From positions 4,464,001 to 4,528,000 of the forward strand of contig NZ_JAUSYS010000001.1 of NCBI RefSeq assembly GCF_030817015.1: DNA of 64,000 bases. Reading direction: 5' to 3'. Source of the DNA: Arthrobacter sp. V1I7. Lineage in GTDB: Bacteria; Actinomycetota; Actinomycetes; Actinomycetales; Micrococcaceae. This document shows, in pieces, positions 7,911 to 17,143 of this stretch (position 1 is its first letter; the number at the start of each line of letters is the position of its first letter). Under the pieces are notes generated by a model. That model saw nothing but the letters and a program-made list of their open reading frames with translations, was not told where the DNA came from and ran no database searches. The translations under genes were made by a program, and so were the position numbers.

Positions 7911-9140
7911 CTAGTCGAGCAGGGTAGCCAGAGCGCGGTCAAGTGCGATGCGCACGGCTCCCTGCAGCGCGGCACGGCCGGCCAGCGTTGAGGCGGCAAT
8001 GCGGGGGCGGGCGGACTTGAGCCGTTCAAGTTCTTCGTCCAGCAGCGGGATCAGGACGTCCCCAGCCCCGGCGGGCCCCCCGGACAGCACCATCAGCTGC
8101 GGATCCAACAGCGTGGCGAGGACGGCGATCGCCCGTGCGGTGCGCTCCGTGACAACCTCCACCACATCGAGTGCCGCTCGGTCCCCCTTCCGTGCGGCTC
8201 CGAGCACCATCTCAGCGTCCACGGCGGCCGGGACCCTGCCGCAGAGGCGCAGTAACTCACTACCGCCGGGCGGTTCCGGCCGTTCCCCGTTGAGGATTTC
8301 CGCAGCGGCTATTGCGCCAAGTTCCCGGCACATGCCGCCGATGGCGTCTGTGTTCCCTACGCCCTCTACTAATTCCAGAAAACGCATTTCACCGGCGGAT
8401 CCACCGCCGCGGATAAGTTGACCGCCGAGGCATATCCCGGCCCCCAGCCGCTCCCCGGAGAGGAGCACGACGACGTCGTCAACGTCCTGCGCCACGCCAA
8501 GCCATCGCTCTGCGATAACAGCGAGGTTGGCGTCGTTGTCGACGATCAACGGCCAGTTGAAGTCAGGGCGGAGTGCGAGACGCAGGTCCAGGGCGGCCAG
8601 CCCTGGCAGGTAGGACTCCAGCGCAACCGCGTGCCCGTTTGGTCTAACAGGGGCGGGTACTGCCATCCCCGCGGCCATCACCTTGGACGGGTCCACGCCG
8701 CACTGGGCCAGGACCTGCCGTACGCCCTGCCGGGCAACCAGTAAGCGTTCGGGTGCCCCGATATGCTCATCACGCCACCTTTCGGACCGCTCCGCAACGA
8801 TGGTGCCAGCGAGGTCTGACAAGCAGAGCTGTAGTTTGGTGGCTCCAAGATCGATCCCCATCACGTATCCGGCCCGGGCATTCAGCGCGAATCGACGTGA
8901 TGGGCGTCCGCTTCGCATGGCCAATCCAGGGGGCGTCTCGATTTCGGTCACCCAGCCCAGCTTGAGTAGTTCGTCGCAGACTGTCAGGACTGTAGGCCGG
9001 GAAAGGCCGGTGGCTTCCATAAGTTCGCTCGCATCCAGTCTGACGCCAGAAACGAGGGCTCCCATGACAGCGGCGGCAGAGATCTTGCGAAGCACGGGGA
9101 CCGTGGCTTCTGTTTTTCTTGTGCTGCTTTTCAACGCCAC
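7911..9140 (-). CDS. ROK-family transcriptional regulator (dextran locus)
   Basis: A 409-residue repressor: an N-terminal winged HTH (about residues 20-85, with LMEATGLSRPTVLTVCDELLKLGWV as the helix-turn-helix) and a C-terminal sugar-kinase-like ROK domain with the phosphate loop GIDLGATKLQLCLSDLAG (about 95-112) and PLIVDNDANLAVIAE. The family's zinc motif CxCGxxGC is not present; the corresponding stretch reads GNTDAIGGMCREL, so sugar sensing may differ. It is transcribed divergently from the glucodextranase gene, so it most likely represses that gene and perhaps itself until an isomalto-oligosaccharide or glucose derivative binds. The ATG at 9140 lies just before the opposing promoter. 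Confidence 0.88.
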   Translation of the reverse strand: MALKSSTRKTEATVPVLRKISAAAVMGALVSGVRLDASELMEATGLSRPTVLTVCDELLKLGWVTEIETPPGLAMRSGRPSRRFALNARAGYVMGIDLGATKLQLCLSDLAGTIVAERSERWRDEHIGAPERLLVARQGVRQVLAQCGVDPSKVMAAGMAVPAPVRPNGHAVALESYLPGLAALDLRLALRPDFNWPLIVDNDANLAVIAERWLGVAQDVDDVVVLLSGERLGAGICLGGQLIRGGGSAGEMRFLELVEGVGNTDAIGGMCRELGAIAAAEILNGERPEPPGGSELLRLCGRVPAAVDAEMVLGAARKGDRAALDVVEVVTERTARAIAVLATLLDPQLMVLSGGPAGAGDVLIPLLDEELERLKSARPRIAASTLAGRAALQGAVRIALDRALATLLD

Positions 9141-9144
9141 CCCC

Positions 9145-9174
9145 TTGACCGGCTCAACTGCTGCTACCCATACT
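9145..9174 (+). promoter_or_regulatory. Putative promoter of the glucodextranase gene
   Basis: TTGACC (9145-9150) and CATACT (9169-9174) are separated by 18 bp, a reasonable sigma-70-type match in an otherwise GC-rich stretch. It starts 5 bp beyond the ROK start codon and would give a leader of about 80 nt before ATG 9260. An A/T-rich segment (9185-9210) follows. A repressor bound here could control both divergent genes. Confidence 0.45.
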
Positions 9175-9259
9175 AGGGGGGCATTTGATTAACGGCGTTT
9201 ATATATTCCCTCTAAGCGCTGCTGGCAGGGAATCAAGAAGCACAATCCCCAGGAGAGCA

Positions 9260-12200
9260 ATGAAGCATCATCTTAGAACAGGCTGCGCTGCGGCAGCCTT
9301 GGCAGTCGCGGCATCGGCGGTGGCCTTCACACCCGCCAGCGCAGAAGCAGGACCGGCGCCGGGGGCGCCGGGAGCTTCCGCGACGTGGACGAAAGGCGAC
9401 AAAGAGGGGGTTGGAACCTCGGTCAGTACAGCGTCAAAGGTCTGGTACACCCTCACCGAGGGGACTCTCAGTGAGGTGTACTACCCGCGGGCCGATACAC
9501 CTAACACCCGCGAACTCCAGTTTGCGGTCAGCGACGGATCGCGTTCCCAGCGCGAGAATGAGGACACGACCCGGCGGGTGGAGCTGACTGACCCGCAAGC
9601 GCTGAGCTACCGGCAAATCACTGAAGACAGTGCTGGCCGCTGGCGGCTGACCAAGACCTACGTGACGGACCCCCAGCGGTCTGCTGTGATGCTCGGCGTC
9701 ACTTTTGAGGTACTCGACGGCGGCGATTACCAGCTGTACGCCCTGTTCGATCCTTCGCTGGCAGGCACGTCCGGTGGAGATTCCGGCAGGACCACTGGCG
9801 GCGGTGCCCTGGTGGCAGAGGACCTCTCGATTCCGGACACCCCGGTCGCCTCTGCATTGGTGTCAAGCTCGGGTTTCAGTGCTACTAGCACCGGATACGT
9901 CGGCACCAGCGACGGAGGAGCGGATCTTGCCGCTGACGGCAAACTCGACGGCGCATACACCGACGCCGGGCCGGGAAATATCGCTCAAACGGGAAGGATT
10001 CCCCTGACAGGGGCGAAGACGGAATTCTCTCTCGCCCTGGGCTTTGGTGCCAACGCCCAGGAAGCGCTCGATACAGCAAACGCAAGTGCGAGCCGTGGAT
10101 TTCCCAAGGTGTCCAAGGAGTACACGAAGGAATGGAAGCAGTACCTGCAGTCCCTGGACAAGCCTGCCAAGGCCCTGGACGGTGAACTCCGGACGCAGTA
10201 TGACGTATCGCTGATGACGGTCAAGGCCCATGAAGACAAGACGTTTCCCGGTGCCTTCATCGCCTCGCTGACGACGCCGTGGGGGCAGGTGGCGAATGCT
10301 GAGCAGCACCGCGAGGGTTACCACGCGGTGTGGGCACGCGATATGTACCAGTCGGTGACTGCCCTGCTGGCGGCCGGGGACAAGGACGCTGCCCGCCGCG
10401 GAGTCGAGTGGCTGTTCAAGTACCAGCAGCTGCCCGACGGGCACTTCCCACAGACTTCCAAGGTCGACGGGACCGTGGGCCAGAATGGCATCCAGTTGGA
10501 CGAAACAGCGTTCCCAATCCTGCTGGCGAACCAGATCGGCCGCACGGACGCTGACTTCTATGCAAAAGAACTGAAGCCAGCGGCTGACTACCTTGTTGCA
10601 GCCGGGCCCAAGACGCCTCAGGAACGGTGGGAGGAAACCGGCGGATATTCAACGTCGACCCTGGCCTCGCAAATCGCCGCGCTGGCAGCTGCCGGAGACA
10701 TTGCCGAGCTCAACGGCGATGCCGGTTCCGCCGCAATTTACCGGGCCACCGCGGACGAGTGGCAGCGCAGCACGGAAAAGTGGATGTTCACGACCAACGG
10801 ACCGGTCGGTGACGGCAACTACTACCTGCGCATCAGTAGAAGCGGCGACCCTAACGACGGTGCTGTCCGTGACTGGGGCAACGGCGCGGGCGTTCATCCG
10901 GAAAACGCCGTGTTGGACGCTGGCTTCCTTGAGTTTGTCCGGCTCGGTGTGAAACCACCCACCGATGCGCACGTCGCAGATTCCCTCGCCGAAACAGATG
11001 CCTCCATCTCGCAGGAAACGCCGGGGGGCCGTATGTGGCACCGCTACACCTATGACGGATACGGGGAAAAGGCTGACGGTTCCCCGTGGGACGGCACCGG
11101 CGTCGGACGGCTCTGGCCGCTGCTGACTGGCGAGCGGGGTGAATACGCTTTGGCGAACGGCCAGGATGCGTTGCCTTACCTGGCTACCATGCACGCCGCC
11201 GCCAATAACGGCTTTATGATTCCCGAGCAGGTGTGGGACCAGGACGAACCGACTTCTTACGGCCATGAACTGGGCCGCAGCACCGGCTCTGCCTCCCCGC
11301 TTTCGTGGGCGATGGCACAGTATGTCCGGCTTGCTGCGGGCATGAAGCAGGGTTCACCTGTTGAGACCCCGCGGAACGTCGCACAGCGATATGCTTCAGG
11401 TGCAGTCGCCGAGCCTGCCCTTGCGATTACTTCTCCCGATCACCTCACCACGTCGGACTCCCCCAGCACTACTGTGGCCGGCACGACGGCGGCGACTAAG
11501 GTCTACATTTCCGTCAACGGGAAGATTGTTGAGGCCCCGCTTACCCCGGCGGGGGGCGGCACGTCCACTTTCTCGTTGGATGTCGCTCTTCCGGGAGTCA
11601 AAAACACGGTGACCGTGGCCGCCGTGGGCGCCGACGGAGGCACTGCCGTCGAGGACCGGACCGTGCTGCACTATGGCAGCCGGATTGGCGGACTGCAGGA
11701 CCCATCAGGAGATGACAACGGCCCGGGCAGCTATACCTACCCGACCAACCCGGTCTACGTCCCCGGCGCTTTCGATCTCACCGGTGTCGACGTCTTTGAC
11801 GCTGGCGAGAACTATGCATTCGTCACCACGATCGCCGGCGACGTCACCAACCCTTGGGGCGGTCAAGGCATCTCTCACCAGCGGATTAACGTCTACCTCA
11901 GCAACGGCAATACGGCCGCCGTGCCGGCGCTGCCGGGTACGAACGTGAACGTTGAGAATGCCTGGGATTCCGTCGTCGTTACCGACGGGCGCTTCGATGG
12001 TGCAGGCGTTTTCGCCCCTGACGGCACGCGCACGTCGGCAGTCACACTGCTGACGGTGCCCGAAGCCCGCCAGATCGTCACTATGGTGCCCAAGACTGCT
12101 CTGGGTGACCTGGATCCTGCCTCCGCAGAGTTCGCCGTGGCCATGTTCGGGAACGCCGAGTCAAGTGAAGGCATCGGCAACGTACGGCCCGTGTACGACG

Positions 12201-12418
12201 GCGGATACTGGGCAGCCGGAGATCCCTCGTGGGTTAAGGAGTGGCGCTTCGGCGGCGGTGCCGGCGTGTTCGACGGCAGCACACCCTCCCGGGACACCGA
12301 CACCAGCGATCCAAATGCCCTGGATGTGATTGTCCGCGAGGGCCAAAGCCAGGCCGCGGTGCTTGACTGGCACGCAGCCTCACCCGTGGTGGTTCCCATG
12401 GTCGAACTGAAACCATAA
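9260..12418 (+). CDS. Secreted glucodextranase (GH15 with Ig-like and C-terminal domains)
   Basis: A 1052-residue extracellular enzyme. A Sec signal peptide with AxA site (ASAVAFTPASAEA, about residues 15-29) is followed by the N-terminal domain and the GH15 (alpha/alpha)6 barrel. Barrel signatures are EGYHAVWARDMYQSV, the probable general acid in ERWEETGGYS (about 455) and the probable general base in PEQVWDQ (about 655). An Ig-like domain then follows (LAITSPDHLTTSDSPSTT, about 715-790), and a C-terminal domain starts at IGGLQDPSGDDNGPG with the Glucodextran_C-type segment FDLTGVDVFDAGENYAFV. This order matches Arthrobacter globiformis glucodextranase (EC 3.2.1.70), which removes glucose from dextran ends. 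The start is ATG 9260 with AGGAGA 4 bp before it. No membrane anchor is visible, so it is probably released. Confidence 0.92.
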   Translation: MKHHLRTGCAAAALAVAASAVAFTPASAEAGPAPGAPGASATWTKGDKEGVGTSVSTASKVWYTLTEGTLSEVYYPRADTPNTRELQFAVSDGSRSQRENEDTTRRVELTDPQALSYRQITEDSAGRWRLTKTYVTDPQRSAVMLGVTFEVLDGGDYQLYALFDPSLAGTSGGDSGRTTGGGALVAEDLSIPDTPVASALVSSSGFSATSTGYVGTSDGGADLAADGKLDGAYTDAGPGNIAQTGRIPLTGAKTEFSLALGFGANAQEALDTANASASRGFPKVSKEYTKEWKQYLQSLDKPAKALDGELRTQYDVSLMTVKAHEDKTFPGAFIASLTTPWGQVANAEQHREGYHAVWARDMYQSVTALLAAGDKDAARRGVEWLFKYQQLPDGHFPQTSKVDGTVGQNGIQLDETAFPILLANQIGRTDADFYAKELKPAADYLVAAGPKTPQERWEETGGYSTSTLASQIAALAAAGDIAELNGDAGSAAIYRATADEWQRSTEKWMFTTNGPVGDGNYYLRISRSGDPNDGAVRDWGNGAGVHPENAVLDAGFLEFVRLGVKPPTDAHVADSLAETDASISQETPGGRMWHRYTYDGYGEKADGSPWDGTGVGRLWPLLTGERGEYALANGQDALPYLATMHAAANNGFMIPEQVWDQDEPTSYGHELGRSTGSASPLSWAMAQYVRLAAGMKQGSPVETPRNVAQRYASGAVAEPALAITSPDHLTTSDSPSTTVAGTTAATKVYISVNGKIVEAPLTPAGGGTSTFSLDVALPGVKNTVTVAAVGADGGTAVEDRTVLHYGSRIGGLQDPSGDDNGPGSYTYPTNPVYVPGAFDLTGVDVFDAGENYAFVTTIAGDVTNPWGGQGISHQRINVYLSNGNTAAVPALPGTNVNVENAWDSVVVTDGRFDGAGVFAPDGTRTSAVTLLTVPEARQIVTMVPKTALGDLDPASAEFAVAMFGNAESSEGIGNVRPVYDGGYWAAGDPSWVKEWRFGGGAGVFDGSTPSRDTDTSDPNALDVIVREGQSQAAVLDWHAASPVVVPMVELKP

Positions 12419-12429
12419 TTTTCAAATCC

Positions 12430-12460
12430 AAGGCGGGGCCGGAACTTCCGGTCCCGCCTT
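12430..12460 (+). terminator. Hairpin terminator after glucodextranase
   Basis: AAGGCGGGG-CCGGAA and TTCCGG-TCCCGCCTT pair almost without mismatch (one G-T wobble) around a very short loop, followed by CCCTTTAC. It sits 12 bp after the stop codon, so at least part of the transcription ends before the GH49 gene. Confidence 0.75.
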
Positions 12461-12496
12461 CCCTTTACATAGGCATACTTAGAACAGGGGAACGCA

Positions 12497-14362
12497 ATGA
12501 AGCACTGCCTCCGTCTTTTAATGTCAGGACTCGTCCTGCTGCTGCTCCTGCCATGTGCTGGCCCGTCGCCCGCCCGGGCGCAAACGCAACAGACGGCCTT
12601 CACCTCAGCGAGCACCGAGCTGCGGACCTGGTGGCATGACAACTACGAGTTCAATGCAACATCTCCAACCTCGGAAGACCGGGTCCGCCGTTCGTCCTTT
12701 TACGACGTGAAGGTGGCCACGGCAGCAGCTCCCGGAATGCGTTACGATTCCTTCGCATATATGAGCATTCCCCGCAGCGGGAAAGGTAAACCCGGCTACA
12801 CAGAGGAAGACGGCGCAGAGTTCTCATCGTCAGCCAACCTCTCCATGAGTTGGTCCAGCTTTGAGTACTCTACGGACGTTTGGGTGGACGTGAAGCTCAC
12901 GACTGGCCAGACGATCACTTCCGCGGACCAGGTGACCATCCGGCCCAGCAAATACACCTTTGAGAAACAGCTTGTGGACTCCAGCACCATCCGGGTGAAG
13001 GTCCCCTACTCGCTGTCGGGCTACCGGTTCTCGGTGGAGTTCGCGCCACAGCTCTTCACCGCATACAACGACATGTCCGGGACCAGCGGGGTGCTGACCG
13101 AGACTTCAGGCGGAGACCACCGTGCTATCCACACCGAGCCGCGGAATTCGATGATGATCTTCGCCGAACCTGTCCTGACGGGTGCTGAGGCGGACCGGCT
13201 CATTCCCACCCCGGCATCGGGCAGTACCTACTACCCGCAGGAAGGCCTGGTGAATGACCTCTCGTCGGTGACGGAGGACATCATCTACTTCCGGCCCGGC
13301 ACCTACTACATGGGTTCAGATCTTCACTCCTCAATGCCAGCGAACGTCAAATGGATCTACTTGGCGCCTGGGGCCTACGTGAAGGGCGCCTTCGCGTTCT
13401 ACAACTCCACCCAGGGCGTCTACAAGGTCACGGGCCGCGGAGTGCTCTCGGGCGAACAGTACGTCTACGAGGCTGATACAACCAGCGGCTACAACCATCT
13501 CAGCGGTGACGGAAACTGCCACGAAACGTGCGTCAAGATGCTGCAATTCTCCTCTTCGGCAACCATGCAGCAGTACCTGGATGTTGAGGGGATTACCATC
13601 AGCGAGCCCCCATACCACTCCTTTGTGATATACGGGCCGGAGAACGCCTATGACATGAAAATGCGGGTGGACAACTACAAGCAGGTGGGCAGCTGGTATT
13701 GGCAGACCGACGGCATGGAACTCTACGAGGGCGGGCGGATGAACAATACTTTCTTCCACTCAAATGACGACGTCCTGAAGCTCTACCACAGCAACGTAGC
13801 GGTGGATAACACTGTGATCTGGAAAAACGAGAACGGACCAGTCATCCAATGGGGCTGGGCACCACAGAACATCGAAAATGTGGTGGTGACCGACACAGAC
13901 GTCATCCATAACCGCATGTACTGGAAGGACGTCAAATACAACACGTGCATCATCAACTCGTCCTCCCATTGGGCCGACATGGGTTCCACCACCAAGGCGA
14001 ATCCGGCCACCACGATCAAGAATTTCCGGCTGGAGAACATCACCGTCGAGGGAATGACCAACTGTGCTGTCAGGATCTATGCGCTCTCCAACACCGAGAA
14101 CATCCACATCAAAAATTTGAAAATTGGAAGCTGGAACGGGCTGGACTACACCTCCCAGGTAAGCCACCTGAAACGCCATTCGGACACTGCCAACAACAAG
14201 GTCACGCTGGGCAACGAAACGACGGACAGCAGGGGCATCAAGCTGGAGAACTACACCGTCGGTGGCCTCGTGATCGACAAGACTAGGACCAACTGGAGCA
14301 ACACTCAGCCAGGCCGGCTCGGTTTCGACGGCGAAACTTGGGATAACTGGAACGCGTGGTGA
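12497..14362 (+). CDS. Secreted GH49 dextranase (first copy)
   Basis: A 621-residue secreted endo-dextranase of glycoside hydrolase family 49, which cuts internal alpha-1,6 bonds of dextran with inversion. A signal peptide (LLMSGLVLLLLLPCAGPSPARA) precedes the mature enzyme near residue 28. An N-terminal beta-sandwich is followed by a right-handed beta-helix; its catalytic region has WYWQTDGMELY (about 399-409) and SNDDVLKLY (about 421-429), holding the conserved Asp residues of GH49. It is about two-thirds identical by eye to the second copy at 20802. It lies downstream of the glucodextranase behind a hairpin and has its own ribosome-binding site. An isopullulanase or isomaltotrio-dextranase specificity is possible in this family, but dextranase fits the neighbours best. 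Confidence 0.9.
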   Translation: MKHCLRLLMSGLVLLLLLPCAGPSPARAQTQQTAFTSASTELRTWWHDNYEFNATSPTSEDRVRRSSFYDVKVATAAAPGMRYDSFAYMSIPRSGKGKPGYTEEDGAEFSSSANLSMSWSSFEYSTDVWVDVKLTTGQTITSADQVTIRPSKYTFEKQLVDSSTIRVKVPYSLSGYRFSVEFAPQLFTAYNDMSGTSGVLTETSGGDHRAIHTEPRNSMMIFAEPVLTGAEADRLIPTPASGSTYYPQEGLVNDLSSVTEDIIYFRPGTYYMGSDLHSSMPANVKWIYLAPGAYVKGAFAFYNSTQGVYKVTGRGVLSGEQYVYEADTTSGYNHLSGDGNCHETCVKMLQFSSSATMQQYLDVEGITISEPPYHSFVIYGPENAYDMKMRVDNYKQVGSWYWQTDGMELYEGGRMNNTFFHSNDDVLKLYHSNVAVDNTVIWKNENGPVIQWGWAPQNIENVVVTDTDVIHNRMYWKDVKYNTCIINSSSHWADMGSTTKANPATTIKNFRLENITVEGMTNCAVRIYALSNTENIHIKNLKIGSWNGLDYTSQVSHLKRHSDTANNKVTLGNETTDSRGIKLENYTVGGLVIDKTRTNWSNTQPGRLGFDGETWDNWNAW

Positions 14363-14400
14363 ACCCGGAGTTGGTGGACTAGGAGTCGCTGCTCACGTCA

Positions 14401-14438
14401 CTAGCCGGGGAGCCGCAGTAGTCGGTCTCCCCGGCTAG
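14401..14438. terminator. Bidirectional hairpin terminator overlapping the ROK2 stop codon
   Basis: CTAGCCGGGGAG (14401-14412) and CTCCCCGGCTAG (14427-14438) form a perfect 12-bp stem with a 14-nt loop. It lies between convergent genes; the right arm contains the TAG stop of the minus-strand ROK gene. Confidence 0.7.
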
Positions 14439-15637
14439 CCAACCCTGTGTGCATCGTCCCTCAATTCCACGCCGGGCAGTGTGCCGTGGACGAAGGCCTG
14501 TATGGCGAGAACAGCAGCCCCACGACACCATTGGACGTTGTCTTTGGTTCCCAGAACAATGGGCGGAGTTGAGGCGCGGGGGTCGCGGTCCATAGCTATG
14601 CCTTCCCTCATTGCGTCCCCTGCAATGTACGCGAGGCGGACGCCCTCGCCCGCGATGATGATGCGTTGCGGCAGGGTGAGGTTGCAGATAGCAGCGATGA
14701 GGCGCCCAAGGCCCCGCCCGGCGTCGTCCGTCACCCGAGCCGCAGCGGGATCTCCCGCTTGGGCCAGGTCAAGCGCCTGCTCGTAGTCCACCGTTCGGCC
14801 CAGAGCATCCGATACGTGCCGGGCTATGGCCGCCGAGTTCAGGACGCTTGTGGCGCACCCGCGGTGGCCGGCAAAGCACAGCGGCCCGGTGGGGTCGAGG
14901 GGCCAGTGCCCTACCAGGCCAATACCGTAATCGTCGCCGGTGACGATGGTGCCGTTTGCCACCAACCCAAACCCGGTGCCGGCCCCCAACGTGACCACGG
15001 CGAAGCGATCGTCCTCACGCCCCTCACCGAACCATTGCTCATACTCGGTGAAAGCAACAAGATCGTTGTCCACCAGGGTGGGAATACCTGTGGCCTCACC
15101 TACCAGCTTCGCCAGCGGCAGCTCAGTCCAGCCAAGGAATGTCGCGTCCACCACGTATTCCCGGTCCCGAATCAAGCCTCCGATGCCGATCCCGATGCCG
15201 TTAATTTCCGCACCTTCGCCCAGCTCCCGGGCAAGCAGGGCAATTTGTTGGACCACTGCCTCCGGGTCCCGGTCACTGACCTCAACCGTCCGGTGTCGCT
15301 GAATCTCGCCCCGAAAATTTGTCCGCGCGGCAATAATTTCGTTCTCACGTAGCTTCATCCCCACAAAGTGCCTGGCGTCGACGTCCACATCCAGCAGCCG
15401 CGTGGGCCGCCCCACGCGCCCGTCATTGTGCTCCCCCACCTCCCGCAGCAGGCCGCCTTCCAGCAGCGGGGCACTTAGCCGACTCAGTGACCCGGGCGAA
15501 AGCTGAAGCCGCCGGGCTATAGCCGCACGGGAAATCGGACCCCTTCGGAGAACTTCAATAGCCACGGGAAGGGAGGCATCCGTGGGAGGGACCGACCAGG
15601 TTGAGGGGCTCTTCACCTCTTTATCTTTGCACGGCAT
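14435..15637 (-). CDS. ROK-family transcriptional regulator (ABC-transporter side)
   Basis: A 400-residue repressor with an N-terminal HTH (about residues 22-85; ISRAAIARRLQLSPGSLSRL is the recognition region) and a C-terminal ROK domain carrying GIGIGIGGLI, VDNDLVAFTEYE and VTLGAGTGFGLVANG. The zinc site reads CFAGHRGCATS, so two of the usual Cys positions remain. It is divergent from the sugar ABC operon and probably represses it through the palindrome at 15706-15718. ATG 15637 was chosen because homology to the family begins soon after it; the frame stays open upstream to 15757, but that would overlap the promoter. A GTG start at 15616 is an alternative. Confidence 0.87.
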   Translation of the reverse strand: MPCKDKEVKSPSTWSVPPTDASLPVAIEVLRRGPISRAAIARRLQLSPGSLSRLSAPLLEGGLLREVGEHNDGRVGRPTRLLDVDVDARHFVGMKLRENEIIAARTNFRGEIQRHRTVEVSDRDPEAVVQQIALLARELGEGAEINGIGIGIGGLIRDREYVVDATFLGWTELPLAKLVGEATGIPTLVDNDLVAFTEYEQWFGEGREDDRFAVVTLGAGTGFGLVANGTIVTGDDYGIGLVGHWPLDPTGPLCFAGHRGCATSVLNSAAIARHVSDALGRTVDYEQALDLAQAGDPAAARVTDDAGRGLGRLIAAICNLTLPQRIIIAGEGVRLAYIAGDAMREGIAMDRDPRASTPPIVLGTKDNVQWCRGAAVLAIQAFVHGTLPGVELRDDAHRVG

Positions 15638-15689
15638 TTTAGTTCCGTCACAAAAGATATCACGCCCCCCAGCGGGAATAATGTGATGC

Positions 15690-15719
15690 TTGACACTGCT
15701 AATAGTTCTGGTCCAGAAT
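15690..15719 (+). promoter_or_regulatory. Promoter with overlapping 13-bp palindrome upstream of sugar ABC operon
   Basis: TTGACA (15690-15695) and CAGAAT (15714-15719) are 18 bp apart. The perfect palindrome TTCTGGTCCAGAA (15706-15718) overlaps the -10 element, a position where a bound repressor would block RNA polymerase. The adjacent divergent ROK gene is the natural candidate. The binding assignment is inference. Confidence 0.6.
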
Positions 15720-15769
15720 AAACCCCAGCCCGGAGGCGGGAACCTAACTTGGACCAATGGAGGTCAGCA

Positions 15770-17066
15770 GTGCTAGGCATGAAAAAACCTTGGAAGGCGG
15801 CGTCGGCGCTAGTCGCAGCAACCGCAATCGCAACGATGGGACTTTCCGGATGCGCAGCTCCGGCAAACGAACCAGAAAGCAAGACCCTCAAGGTCTGGTG
15901 GTGGGAAAACGACGACAGCGCACTGGCCACTGGCTGGAACCGGGCCATCGAGATCTTCAAGGAAAAGCATCCGGACGTGACGGTTCAATACGAACTCAAA
16001 ACCTACGAACAGATGCAGCAGTCGGGTCAGCTCCTGCTCGACTCCAACGACGCACCGGACGTGCTTGAGTACCTGAAGGGCAACGCCACCGCCGGAGTGG
16101 TCTCGCAGGCCGGACTCCTGACTGACTTGACGGACGTGGCCAAGGAACGCGGCTGGGATCTGGACAGCACGGCCCAGGACGTGGGCCTCTACAAGGACGG
16201 CGTGATGGGCTCCGGCCAGCGCTACGGCCTCACCAACTACGGCGAATACGTTTCGGTCTGGTACAACAAGGACCTCTTCACCAAGCAGAACCTGACGGTG
16301 CCCACCAACCTGCAGGAATTGGAACAGGCCATGGACAAGTTCGCCGGTGCAGGCATCACCCCGCTGGCACTGGGTTCCCAGGACTACCCGGGCACCCACC
16401 TGCTGTACGAACTGGCGCTGGCCAACATGGACAAGGACGCCTGGTCCGCCTACCAGAAGTTCGAAGGCGATGTGGACTGGAGCGCCTGGGAAAAGGCAGC
16501 CCGGACGGTGCAGGACTGGACGCAAAAGGGCTTTATCAGCAAGGACTCCACAGGGATCGCCGCCCAGGACGCAGGCAATGCCTTCGTGGCCGGGCAGTAC
16601 CCCATTTTCGTTTCCGGTACCTGGTGGGCAGGCAGCTTCGCCGATGAGATCAAGGACTTCCAGTTCGATCAGTTCCTCTTCCCGGCCAATAACCTGCACC
16701 CGGGCTCCGGCGGCAACCTGTGGGTGGTGCCCGAGAAGGCACGCAACAAGGAACTCGCCTATGACTTCATGGAGATCACCATGAGCCCGGAGATTCAGAA
16801 CCTGTTGGGCAACGAAGGCGCCGTTCCGGTCGCCGCGGACGAGGCGGCCATCACTTCCCCGATCGGCAAGCTCACCACGCCGCGGTTCAACGAACTGTTG
16901 AACAGCAATGACGGCGGCTTGGGCTGGTACCCCGACTGGCCGGTGGCAGGACTTAACGATGTCCTGGTTGCCCAGACCAGCGACCTGGTCCAGGGGCAAT
17001 GTGACACCCGAAAAGGCCGTGGAAAACATCAAGGCAGCTTACGAACAGGGCAAGCCCAGCAAGTAG
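15770..17066 (+). CDS. Sugar ABC transporter substrate-binding lipoprotein (frameshift near 3' end)
   Basis: Extracellular solute-binding protein family 1, lipid-anchored: signal peptide with lipobox GLSGC and Cys at residue 28, then LKVWWWENDDSALATGWNRA and other features of oligosaccharide-binding proteins. Start GTG 15770 is chosen over ATG 15779 because GGAGG (15759-15763) is 6 bp upstream. An extra G in the GGGG run at 16993-16996 shifts the frame. With one G fewer, the protein ends normally in NVTPEKAVENIKAAYEQGKPSK with TAG at 17064. As written, the frame instead runs through into the permease gene, giving a false fusion of 789 codons. It probably binds isomalto-oligosaccharides, given the locus. 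Confidence 0.88.
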
Positions 17067-17143
17067 GCAGGCACCAACACGTGTGGCGGCGCACCGCTCG
17101 GCACATCGATTCAACGCGCCGCCACACTCCCAAAGGACCTATC

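Noticed and set aside
15809..17032. Minus-strand frame of 407 codons
   Set aside because: Shadow of the binding-protein gene; Val/Gly-rich antisense translation in high-GC DNA and no start signal.
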